A DNA stretch of 64,000 nucleotides from an uncultured Bacteroidales bacterium (GTDB lineage: Bacteria; Bacteroidota; Bacteroidia; Bacteroidales; Bacteroidaceae): NCBI GenBank assembly GCA_902801485.1, contig CADCIP010000004.1, forward strand, positions 62,001 to 126,000. The letters run 5' to 3'. This document shows positions 56,545 through 64,000 of this stretch, piece by piece (within the stretch, counting starts at the first letter, position 1; each line of letters opens with the position of its first letter). The notes beneath the pieces were generated by a model, which was not told the origin of the DNA, searched no databases, and saw nothing but the letters and a program-made list of their open reading frames with translations. A program made the translations under genes and the position numbers.

Positions 56545-59414
56545 AACTTAGCCTTTATCTCTATCTCCTGGAAGGTCTCTAAGATATCACCCTCGCGAAG
56601 GTCGTTGTAGTTGACCAAAGAGATACCGCACTCGAAGTTGGTGGTTACCTCCTTAACATCGTCCTTGAATCGTTTCAGCGCAAGGATGGAACCGGTGTGG
56701 ATAACAATACCGTCGCGAATGACGCGAGCCTTGTTGGTGCGGTTGACCTTACCCTCTATTACATAAGCTCCGGCTACGACACCTACCTTGCTGATATGAT
56801 ATACCTGACGAACCTCTACCTGAGCGGTTACCTCTTCCTTGATTTCAGGACTGAGCATACCCTCCATAGCATCGGTTACCTCCTCGATGGCATCGTAGAT
56901 GACGCTGTACAGACGGATATCTACCCCCATCTGTTCGGCCAGCTTACGGGCAGCAGCACTGGGACGTACCTGGAAACCGACAATGAAACAGTTCTCGGCT
57001 GCGGCGGCCATATTGACATCGCTCTCGCTGATCTGACCCACAGCCTTGTAGATGACGTTCACCTGGATCTTCTCGGTAGAGAGCTTGATGAGTGAATCGC
57101 TCAGGGCCTCGATAGAACCGTCCACGTCGCCCTTGACAATAAGGTTGAGTTCCTTGAAGTCGCCCAGGGCAATACGACGGCCCAGCTCTGTGAGGTCGAA
57201 ACGCTTCATGGTACGCAATCCCTGCTCACGAGCCAGCTGTTCGCGCTTGGTGGCTATCTCGCGTGCCTCCTGGTCGGAATCCATCACATGGAAGGTATCA
57301 CCGGCCTGAGGAGCACCGTTCAAGCCCAAGATAGTAGCTGCCTGGGCAGGACCGATCTTCTCGACACGACGGCCACGTTCGTCCAACATGGCCTTTACAC
57401 GGCCGTAGTTGGTACCTGCCAATACAATATCGCCTACGTGCAGGGTTCCGTTGCTAAGAAGCACGGTGGCAACGTAGCCGCGGCCCTTATCCAGACTGGA
57501 TTCGATGATGCTACCCGTAGCCTTGCGGTTGGGGTTGGCTTTGAGGTCGAGCATCTCGGCTTCGAGAAGCACCTTCTCCAAAAGTTCCTCAACACCAATA
57601 CCCTTCTTGGCACTGATGTCCTGGCTCTGGTACTTACCGCCCCATTCCTCAACGAGGAAGTTCATATTTGCAAGTCCTTCCTTAATCTTGTCGGGATTGG
57701 CTCCGGGCTTATCTATTTTGTTGATTGCAAAGACAATGGGTACATTAGCTGCTGTGGCATGAGCAATAGCCTCCTTGGTCTGAGGCATGATGTCGTCGTC
57801 GGCAGCCACAATGATGATGGCAATATCCGTTACCTGAGCACCACGGGCACGCATAGCAGTAAAGGCTTCGTGACCAGGAGTATCCAGGAAGGTTACATGA
57901 CGGCCATCGGGCAGCGTTACGTTGTATGCACCGATATGCTGGGTAATACCTCCGGCCTCACCGGCAATAACATTGGTCTTGCGGATATAGTCGAGCAGAG
58001 AGGTCTTACCGTGGTCAACATGTCCCATGACAGTAACGATGGGAGCGCGTGGAACCAAATCTTCCTCGGCATCCTCCACTTCGTTTACTGCCTCGCTAAC
58101 CTCGGCACTTACATATTCGGTGGTAAAGCCGAACTCCTCGGCCACGAGGTTGATGGTCTCGGCATCCATACGCTGGTTGATGCTGACCATGATACCGATC
58201 TGCATACAGGTACCGATAACCTGTGTGACGGGCACATTCATCATGGTAGCCAACTCGTTGGCCGTCACGAATTCGGTCAGCTTCAGCACCTTGCTTTCTG
58301 CTGCCTGGTTCTCGAGCTGCTCCTCCATTCCCTGACGGATGGCATCGCGCTTCTCACGACGGTACTTGGCGCCCTTGCCCATCTTGTTGTTCTTGTTGGT
58401 AAGGCGGGCCAGTGTCTCGCGCACCTGCTTTGCTACCTCTTCTTCGCTTACCTCGGGTTGCAGGAAGGCTTGCTGCTTCTGCTTATTCTTCTTCTTGCCA
58501 CCACCATTCTGCTGTCCCTGGTTGTTATTGTTCTTGTTCTTCTGGAAGTTCTGAGGCTGATTGGCCACATCGTTGACATCCACACGCTCCTTGCTGGTGC
58601 GCAGACGCTTCTTGCGCTCGCCCTGAGCCTGTTGGTGCTGAGCCTGTTGCTGGGCACGCTTCTCATCACGTTCACGGCGTTTCTCCTCCTTGGTCTTCTT
58701 CTTTGGACGAGTACTCTGGTTCAGGCTGTCAAGGTCAATCTTTCCCTTAACGGTAAGACCGGGGCCGGGCTGTGGAGCGGGAGCCAGACGGAATACACCG
58801 TTCTCCTCGATTCCTATTTCCTTCTTCTCTTTCTTCTTTCGGGCAGGCTTCTCCGGCTCTTCCTCGACATCGTTTTTTTCCGGAGCTATGGGTGTTTCGG
58901 GTTCTGCCGGTGTTTCCTGAACCTCTGGAACCTCTGGAGCTTCCGGAGCCTCTGGAACTTCTGGAACCTCTGGAACCTCTGGAACTTCTGGAGCCTCTGG
59001 AACTTCTGGAGCCTCTGGAACTTCTGGAGCCTCTGGAGTTTTCTCTTCAGGGGTCAGCTGAGGTTTTGGCTCTTCTACGGGCTTTGGCTGAGGCTTTTTT
59101 CCTCCCAGGTCGATCTGCCCCAGAATCTTGGGACCCTGAATACGAGGTTTCTCCTCGACATACTCCTCCACAACGGGAGCAGGCTTCTTGCGCTCCTTGG
59201 TCTGTCCCTGACGCTGCTGAATAAGCACCTTAGCTTCGGTGCGCAGGCTCTTGTCTGTACTGAACTCCTGCTGCAAGAGGGTAAACTGCTCGTCGGATAT
59301 CTTATAGTTGGGGTTAGCCTCCACCTCGGAGAAACCCTTTTTCTGCAGAAACTCTACAACTGTCTGCAGACCTATATTGAATTCTTTTGTTACCTTATTT
59401 AATCTTACGCTCAT
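56541..59414 (-). CDS. infB: Translation initiation factor IF-2
   Basis: A GTPase that positions fMet-tRNA on the ribosome. The 957 residues have an N-terminal IF2_N domain, a long low-complexity linker (about 80-330), and the G domain: [29 protein letters not shown]. The C-terminal domains II-IV follow. The linker contains a PEVPEAPEV tract coded by 9- and 18-bp tandem repeats, then Q/N/K-rich parts. It overlaps cvpA by 4 bp and lies 63 bp after nusA. Confidence 0.97.
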   Translation of the reverse strand: MSVRLNKVTKEFNIGLQTVVEFLQKKGFSEVEANPNYKISDEQFTLLQQEFSTDKSLRTEAKVLIQQRQGQTKERKKPAPVVEEYVEEKPRIQGPKILGQIDLGGKKPQPKPVEEPKPQLTPEEKTPEAPEVPEAPEVPEAPEVPEVPEVPEVPEAPEAPEVPEVQETPAEPETPIAPEKNDVEEEPEKPARKKKEKKEIGIEENGVFRLAPAPQPGPGLTVKGKIDLDSLNQSTRPKKKTKEEKRRERDEKRAQQQAQHQQAQGERKKRLRTSKERVDVNDVANQPQNFQKNKNNNNQGQQNGGGKKKNKQKQQAFLQPEVSEEEVAKQVRETLARLTNKNNKMGKGAKYRREKRDAIRQGMEEQLENQAAESKVLKLTEFVTANELATMMNVPVTQVIGTCMQIGIMVSINQRMDAETINLVAEEFGFTTEYVSAEVSEAVNEVEDAEEDLVPRAPIVTVMGHVDHGKTSLLDYIRKTNVIAGEAGGITQHIGAYNVTLPDGRHVTFLDTPGHEAFTAMRARGAQVTDIAIIIVAADDDIMPQTKEAIAHATAANVPIVFAINKIDKPGANPDKIKEGLANMNFLVEEWGGKYQSQDISAKKGIGVEELLEKVLLEAEMLDLKANPNRKATGSIIESSLDKGRGYVATVLLSNGTLHVGDIVLAGTNYGRVKAMLDERGRRVEKIGPAQAATILGLNGAPQAGDTFHVMDSDQEAREIATKREQLAREQGLRTMKRFDLTELGRRIALGDFKELNLIVKGDVDGSIEALSDSLIKLSTEKIQVNVIYKAVGQISESDVNMAAAAENCFIVGFQVRPSAAARKLAEQMGVDIRLYSVIYDAIEEVTDAMEGMLSPEIKEEVTAQVEVRQVYHISKVGVVAGAYVIEGKVNRTNKARVIRDGIVIHTGSILALKRFKDDVKEVTTNFECGISLVNYNDLREGDILETFQEIEIKAKL
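58919..59036. repeat. Tandem GGAACTTCTGGAGCCTCT repeats in infB
   Basis: Repeated 9-bp units (GGAACTTCT, GGAGCCTCT, GGAACCTCT) encode the PEVPEAPEV linker on the minus strand. Length variation between strains is likely. Confidence 0.85.
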
Positions 59415-59449
59415 TCGTTTATGTTTTTGAGTTTGTAAGTTTTCTTTTT

Positions 59450-59477
59450 GGTTATCGTTGACGTTAACGTTCCCGTT
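59450..59477. repeat. GTTATCGTTGACGTTAACG repeat between nusA and infB
   Basis: GGTTATCGTTGACGTTAACGTTCCCG abuts the nusA stop codon. It is the same repeat family as in rnhB and uxaA. Confidence 0.75.
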
Positions 59478-60734
59478 TTATTCAAACTCTGCCGCCAGGA
59501 TGTTAAGCACCTCGTCGATGGTCTCTTCCTCGAGGTCGGTACGCTGAATGAGTGTTTCACGACTCTCTGCTAATACATCGCGTGCAGTAGCGTAACCTAT
59601 CTTCTTAAACTCTTCGATAATCCAGGGCTCGATATCATCAGTAAACTCATCCAGGCTTACGTCATCGTCATCAGCGCTGTCAAGCTCGCGGAACACATCG
59701 ATGGTGTAGCCAGTGAGCATACTTGCCAACTTGATGTTAAGACCGCCCTTACCGATAGCCAGAGAAACCTGATCGGGATCCAGATAGACCTCGGCCTTGT
59801 GTTCCTCCTCGTTCAGTACCACACTGTTTACACGGGCAGGACCCAAAGCGCGGATGATAAGAATCTGCGTATTAGCCGACCAAGTTACTACATCGATATT
59901 CTCACCGTGCAACTCGCGAACGATACCGTGAACACGGCTACCTTTCACACCTACACAAGCACCTACAGGGTCGATACGGTCGTCGTAGCTTTCCACGGCA
60001 ATTTTGGCACGCTCACCAGGAATACGGGCTACCTTATGGATAGTGATAAGACCGTCCTGAATCTCTGGCACCTCAGCCTCCAGCATACGCTGTACAAACA
60101 TTGGGTCTGTTCGGCTCAAGATGATACGGGGATTGCCATTGGGATTCTCAACACGTGAGATAACGGCACGTGCATTCTCACCCTTACGGAAGAAGTCGCT
60201 GGGAATCTGCTCAGAACGGGGCAGCAAGAGTTCGTTACCCTCATCATCCAGAAGAAGAGTCTCTTTCTTCCAAGTCTGATAAACCTCGGCTGTAATGACT
60301 TCGCCTATACGGTCCTTGTATTGGTTGTACAGAGAATCGTGTTCCAGCTCCAGAATACGGCTGGCCAGTGTCTGACGCAGGGTAAGGATGGCACGACGGC
60401 CAAAGTCGGAGAACTTAACCAACTGGCTCACTTCCTCACCTACCTCGTAGTCATCCTCAACCTGACGGGCCTCAGAGAGGCTGATTTCCAGGTTGGAATC
60501 CTTTACCTCGCCGTCGGGAACAACGGTACGGTTGCGGTAGATTTCAAAGTCACCCTTGTCGGGGTTCACAATAATGTCGTAATTCTCGTCGCTGCCGTAG
60601 GTCTTGATGATGACACTACGGAAGCATTCCTCCAGCACGCTCATGAGCGTAGCGCGGTCGATGTTCTTGGTCTCTTTGAACTCTGCAAAGGACTCAATCA
60701 GGTTTACTGATTCTGATTTCTTTGTTGTTGCCAT
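59478..60734 (-). CDS. nusA: Transcription termination/antitermination factor NusA
   Basis: Binds RNA polymerase and nascent RNA. The 418 residues comprise the N-terminal domain (about 1-125), the S1 domain (about 130-200), and two KH domains (ARIPGERAKIAVES, VGACVGVKGSRVHGIVREL, VSLAIGKGGLNIKLAS). An acidic C-terminal end follows (DDDDVSLDEF...). The length is as in other Bacteroidetes, without the E. coli AR repeats. It sits between rimP (7 bp upstream) and infB. Confidence 0.97.
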   Translation of the reverse strand: MATTKKSESVNLIESFAEFKETKNIDRATLMSVLEECFRSVIIKTYGSDENYDIIVNPDKGDFEIYRNRTVVPDGEVKDSNLEISLSEARQVEDDYEVGEEVSQLVKFSDFGRRAILTLRQTLASRILELEHDSLYNQYKDRIGEVITAEVYQTWKKETLLLDDEGNELLLPRSEQIPSDFFRKGENARAVISRVENPNGNPRIILSRTDPMFVQRMLEAEVPEIQDGLITIHKVARIPGERAKIAVESYDDRIDPVGACVGVKGSRVHGIVRELHGENIDVVTWSANTQILIIRALGPARVNSVVLNEEEHKAEVYLDPDQVSLAIGKGGLNIKLASMLTGYTIDVFRELDSADDDDVSLDEFTDDIEPWIIEEFKKIGYATARDVLAESRETLIQRTDLEEETIDEVLNILAAEFE

Positions 60735-60741
60735 TTATGTT

Positions 60742-61209
60742 TTATTTTATCTTTATCAGGTATTTGGTATAGGCTACCTCGTCGAAAGAAAAACGGATGG
60801 TAACCTCCTTATTAACCGGACGCTTCTTGCCCTCCTCTTTTACCTTCTGCATCTCGCCCAGCTCGAAGCCTTCCTTATCTACAGACAACAAGGTTCCACG
60901 ATGTTTCTTCCCGTCCTTTGTCTGGGTCTCGACCTGCTTGCCGACATGAATCTCGTATTGGTGAAGAATCTTAAAGGGCTGACCCAATCCGGCACTGCCC
61001 ACCTCCAGTTCGTAGTCTTCCTCTTCACGACTTACGCGAGCCTCAATGAAGCGGCTCAGGTCGGCGCAGTCTTCAATCCATACACCGTCTGCATGGTCTA
61101 TCTCTACTACGATTCTATCGTCAGCACTGATGTTGATGTCTACCAGAAAATAGTCTTTTCCCTGCAGCCATTCTTCTACGGCCTGCTGTACTGTTGTTTT
61201 GTTAATCAT
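60742..61209 (-). CDS. rimP: Ribosome maturation factor RimP
   Basis: Needed for 30S subunit maturation. The 155 residues have the N-terminal alpha/beta domain (FLVDINISADDRIVVEIDHADG, FIEARVSREEEDYELEVGSAGLGQPF) and the C-terminal SH3-like domain (GTLLSVDKEGFEL). First gene of the rimP-nusA-infB-cvpA operon, the common order. A TACCTTTG box lies about 80 bp upstream. Confidence 0.95.
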   Translation of the reverse strand: MINKTTVQQAVEEWLQGKDYFLVDINISADDRIVVEIDHADGVWIEDCADLSRFIEARVSREEEDYELEVGSAGLGQPFKILHQYEIHVGKQVETQTKDGKKHRGTLLSVDKEGFELGEMQKVKEEGKKRPVNKEVTIRFSFDEVAYTKYLIKIK

Positions 61210-61290
61210 GAACCTTTAGTTGTTTTTAGTAAAGTGTATATAACGAAAAGTGAGGAACTCTCAAGCCCCTCACATTCATCTTTTCGCCGG

Positions 61291-61298
61291 CAAAGGTA
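61291..61298 (-). promoter_or_regulatory. Probable -7 box of the rimP operon
   Basis: TACCTTTG on the minus strand at 61298-61291. The -33 region is AT-rich (TTTTCAC) without a clear TTTG. Confidence 0.55.
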
Positions 61299-61381
61299 CA
61301 ATTAAAAGTGAAAAGTGAAAAATGAAAAGAGAAAAAATTTGCTTTTTCTGTCATAATTTGCACTTATGCACCTGAAAATTA

Positions 61382-61495
61382 TCACTTTAGGCACCAAAAG
61401 CAGAATAGTCCGACCACCATAATGACTACAATGGCCATTGCCATAACTCCAAACATGAAGTTTCTGTTGGCTTTACGTATGTCTCTTCTTCTCAT
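61382..61495 (-). CDS. 37-residue single-pass membrane protein coupled to the S41 protease
   Basis: The frame begins MRRRDIRKANRNFMFGVMAM and ends FCFWCLK. It has a basic N-terminus of about 12 residues and one membrane segment (about 13-35). Its ATG overlaps the stop of the S41 protease gene by 4 bp (ATGA, 61492-61495), which argues that it is translated. The basic N-terminus predicts an Nin-Cout orientation. Function unknown; a partner or regulator of the protease is possible. Confidence 0.65.
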   Translation of the reverse strand: MRRRDIRKANRNFMFGVMAMAIVVIMVVGLFCFWCLK

Positions 61496-63132
61496 TTCCC
61501 AAGTATTTTGTTAAACTCATCGGTATTGGAGAACAAATCCTTTACACGCTCTATGCAGGGATCGTCCGACAACTGTTGCCTGATGCCTCCCCGTTCAAAG
61601 TAATAACGGTGTGCCAATTCGTCGGCTATATAGATTTCTATATCTTTGCGGAAGCGCAGCAAGTCGGTAGAGAGGTTGGGAGAGAGTTTGGCCTGCAGGG
61701 CCTCGAGTTCCTGCTCGGCCTGCTCCAGATAACCCTCGCGTTTAGCAACATCGCGCAACACCTTCAGCACCTCTTCGCTACGGCGATTGTACTTAAAGCC
61801 GGAATCGGTGATGAATTGGACAAACTGGCTGTACTCTTCGTCTGTCAGTTTTATCTCGCCTGCCGGAGCTATCTGATTGTGACGGCTGCAATAATCCGTT
61901 GCCCAATCCAGGAACTCATCGCTACCAACCAAGTCGTAAATCAGGGTGGGCAAGCTGTCAGGCTTCACCTCTACATCGGGCTTTATGCCTCCTCCATCGC
62001 GCACCTCACGCCCTCCTGCTGTATGGAAGACTTTGGTCAGGCTGTCGGGAACGGTACCTGCCGACCCGTCGGCATTCAGATGACGGTAGTCGTACGCCTG
62101 AATGCAACGCCCCGAAGGGATATAATACCGACCTGTTGTTATCTTCAAGTGACCGTCGTACGGTACATCACGCACCATCTGCACCAATCCCTTCCCATAG
62201 GAACGGATACCCATAATAACTGCATGGTCCATATCCTGCAGACTGCCGGCAACTATTTCGCTGGCCGAAGCAGAAGCGCCGTCTATCAGCACCACAAGGG
62301 GCATTAGTGTATCTACGGGCTCATAAGCCGTAAGGTAATCGCGATTGGTGTACTTCATTTTCCCTCTGGTATAAACCACCTTGCGTCCCTTGGGAACAAA
62401 GAGATTTACAATATCCACCGCCTCGTTAACGGAACCGCCCAGATTGCCTCTGAGGTCGAGCACCATCTTGTCGGCTCCCTGTTGCTTTAGCTCCAGCAGT
62501 GCCTGACGGACATCCTTACAAGCTCCGTCGGTGAACCCGGTAAGACAAATGTACCCGATTCCTTTATCTATAAATCCGTAATAGGGAACATCTGGCGTCT
62601 GTATGGTCTGACGGGTAATATGCATGGTCTTTTCTTCCCCTCCACGACGTATCACCAACTCGAAAGTAGTTCCTGCCTCACCTCTGAGCAAACCGGTTAC
62701 CTTGTTGGTTCCCCAGCCTTTTACATCCTTTCCATCGATGCGCATAATCACATCGCCGGCCTTCAATCCGGCACGATGACTGGGAGAGTTCTCAAACGGC
62801 TCGGTAATAACACACCGGTTCTCTTTCTTGTGATAGCGTATGGCACTGCCTATTCCCGCATATTTTCCTGTTGTCATCTGTCGCAATTCCTCATCCTCCT
62901 GCGGATAATAATCGGTAAAGGGATCAACTTGTCTGAGCAACGAACGTATGCCCCACCCTATCACCGTATCTGCATCCAGCGTATCAACATAAAAGATATC
63001 CAGCTGTTTGTATATGTCGTTCAGAATCTCCAGGTTCCGACTAATGGCAGCATTATGTCCCGACTGCTTCTGTGCATCGGCTCCCCAAACGCACGAAAAC
63101 ATCAAAAAGAACGCATAAATCAGTTTCTTCAT
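61492..63132 (-). CDS. S41-family (CtpA-like) serine protease
   Basis: A secreted carboxy-terminal processing protease. From the ATG at 63132 the product has 546 residues with a signal peptide (MKKLIYAFFLMFSCVWGADAQ); the frame can be extended to a TTG at 63150, but this would spoil the leader. A PDZ domain lies at about 85-170 (HRAGLKAGDVIMRIDGKDV). The catalytic Ser is in GASASASEIVAGSL and the Lys in GIRSYGKGLVQ. A C-terminal helical part (about 440-546) follows. The small membrane protein overlaps the stop. Confidence 0.92.
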   Translation of the reverse strand: MKKLIYAFFLMFSCVWGADAQKQSGHNAAISRNLEILNDIYKQLDIFYVDTLDADTVIGWGIRSLLRQVDPFTDYYPQEDEELRQMTTGKYAGIGSAIRYHKKENRCVITEPFENSPSHRAGLKAGDVIMRIDGKDVKGWGTNKVTGLLRGEAGTTFELVIRRGGEEKTMHITRQTIQTPDVPYYGFIDKGIGYICLTGFTDGACKDVRQALLELKQQGADKMVLDLRGNLGGSVNEAVDIVNLFVPKGRKVVYTRGKMKYTNRDYLTAYEPVDTLMPLVVLIDGASASASEIVAGSLQDMDHAVIMGIRSYGKGLVQMVRDVPYDGHLKITTGRYYIPSGRCIQAYDYRHLNADGSAGTVPDSLTKVFHTAGGREVRDGGGIKPDVEVKPDSLPTLIYDLVGSDEFLDWATDYCSRHNQIAPAGEIKLTDEEYSQFVQFITDSGFKYNRRSEEVLKVLRDVAKREGYLEQAEQELEALQAKLSPNLSTDLLRFRKDIEIYIADELAHRYYFERGGIRQQLSDDPCIERVKDLFSNTDEFNKILGK

Positions 63133-63155
63133 ATTCAATTTCACTTTCAAGGGGG

Positions 63156-63163
63156 CAAAAGTA
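63156..63163 (-). promoter_or_regulatory. Probable -7 box of the S41 protease gene
   Basis: TACTTTTG on the minus strand, 24 bp upstream of the ATG. No clear -33 box. Confidence 0.45.
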
Positions 63164-63223
63164 CAAAAAAAACCAGTACTATGGAAATAAGCACGGGATT
63201 TTTTCGTTTTCGTTTTGGTTTTC

Positions 63224-64000
63224 TCACATTGTTATCTTCAGTTCTGCCGGAGCAGCCATGCAAGGATCCTGCATCTGTTGAAGGGTCTTGCGGAAAGTAT
63301 CAGTACTGGGTTTAATACGATTATTGAATAGAGTTCTGCCCTGATATACAACCTTTACCTTGCCCTTGAGCGGGAGTAGTTCGGGGGACAGGCGAAGAGT
63401 GAGGCTGGTATAGTCACAACGAAGTATCTCTATGGTATTACCCTTTACAAGAAGTTCTACCCGCTTGCCACGTTCCATCTCGTTCTCTGGAACACTTACC
63501 CAGTAGAAGTGCGGCTTCAGTACCGGTTCCTGTTGCCACACCAGCTTCTTTGGCCACGGATTTCTGCGGTACTGTGCCATCCAGGGAACGGCAGCACGGT
63601 CTTCACGGTCCATCCAATGCTCCTTATCAGCCAGAATATGCGTCTCGTGGATATACCCCTCCGGGTCATGGGTCTGCAGGGAATCCATCTCAGCACCTCG
63701 TTTGGCTACCTCAATGTTACGGTTGTAGGCTGCATCTTTTCCGCCAACCCAGATGGAAAACGGAAGGTTACGCACATTCACCAGACTTACATCGCCGGGA
63801 TGCCCTGCCATCATGGAAGCTGCTGCCCAATGGTCGGCCATTCGGGGTGCCAGTCGCCAAATACCATCTCCTCCTGCCGAATAGCCAAGGATGTACACCT
63901 TGTCGGGATTAACATTATAATGGCTGACCATAGCCCGTATAAGTTGCAGGTACATGCTGTCTATGGGTTCCTGAAACCACATATCCCACGCATCCCAGGG
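63224..64000 (-). CDS. Alpha/beta-hydrolase (esterase/dienelactone-hydrolase-like), 5' partial
   Basis: The frame runs off the window end; upstream codons PWDAWD are in frame with MWFQEP, so the true start lies beyond base 64000. The nucleophile elbow is GYSAGGDG, and the histidine region lies near HWMDREDRAAVPWM. A beta-rich C-terminal extension follows (about the last 95 residues). No signal peptide can be seen because the start is missing. Related proteins are secreted carbohydrate or peptide esterases; the substrate cannot be told. Confidence 0.75.
   Translation of the reverse strand, partial: PWDAWDMWFQEPIDSMYLQLIRAMVSHYNVNPDKVYILGYSAGGDGIWRLAPRMADHWAAASMMAGHPGDVSLVNVRNLPFSIWVGGKDAAYNRNIEVAKRGAEMDSLQTHDPEGYIHETHILADKEHWMDREDRAAVPWMAQYRRNPWPKKLVWQQEPVLKPHFYWVSVPENEMERGKRVELLVKGNTIEILRCDYTSLTLRLSPELLPLKGKVKVVYQGRTLFNNRIKPSTDTFRKTLQQMQDPCMAAPAELKITM

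Noticed and set aside
57288..59402. 704-residue open frame on the plus strand opposite infB
   Set aside because: It is the complement of a real, strongly conserved gene. Its protein is leucine-rich low-complexity sequence without known motifs, caused by the codon bias and repeats of infB.
61210..61380. A small RNA or gene between rimP and the small membrane protein
   Set aside because: Only a -7 box and AAAAGTGAAAA-type AT-rich sequence can be seen; no hairpin with a T run and no frame.

Overview
The window is a 64 kb chromosomal segment of a Bacteroidales bacterium, most likely Prevotellaceae. The grounds are a dcw cluster ordered murG-murC-ftsQ-ftsA-ftsZ, promoters of the Bacteroidetes type (TTTG, 19-21 bp, TAnnTTTG), a SufBCDS operon, IF-2 followed by a CvpA-family gene, secreted proteases ending in a 'Y-LxGRxL...GxYIxNGKK' C-terminal signal, and BspA-like leucine-rich repeats. 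No phage, IS transposase, CRISPR or plasmid module is visible.

Layout. 1-5628 (+): murG (5' end cut), murC, ftsQ, ftsA, ftsZ. 5644-9165: recO (-), tRNA-Glu and rpsT, gyrB. 9176-21785 (-): a small lipoprotein, a 3197-residue secreted LamG protein, and a C10 cysteine protease. 22004-29558 (-): a prolyl-tRNA deacylase-like protein, a DUF3109 protein, ung, gpmI, a secreted M60-like metalloprotease with BspA repeats, and rnhB. 29669-34543 (-): sufBCDS. 34746-44090 (+): a sugar operon that reads as an L-galactose-to-2-keto-3-deoxygluconate route (aldose dehydrogenase, lactonase, galactonate dehydrogenase, tagaturonate reductase, altronate dehydratase) plus FucI-like and FucP-like genes. 44448-56054 (+): a sigma-54 response regulator and its kinase, followed by an ABC/TolC/HlyD export operon. 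56116-61209 (-): cvpA-like, infB, nusA, rimP. 61382-64000 (-): a 37-residue membrane protein, an S41 protease, and a partial esterase.

Two things stand out. First, the genome carries dispersed repeats: GC-rich inverted repeats of roughly 30-100 bp (arms of the type AGCCTCACCCC...CCCCTCTCC), AACGATAACG-type and CTCTAAACT-type tandem repeats, and GTTAAAGGA / TAATCCC types. They fill intergenic gaps and also lie in frame inside conserved proteins. Altronate dehydratase has three inserts and a displaced 5' end; the histidine kinase has four; an ABC permease, SufS and RNase HII have one each. All reading frames stay open. One repeat block in front of the response-regulator gene is bracketed by a perfect 13-bp direct repeat, as if it had been inserted. 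Second, the export operon has a near-consensus sigma-54 promoter preceded by two 16-bp palindromes (TGTGC-N6-GCACA) 20 bp apart. The same pair at the same spacing lies upstream of the regulator gene, which suggests the regulator controls both itself and the exporter.
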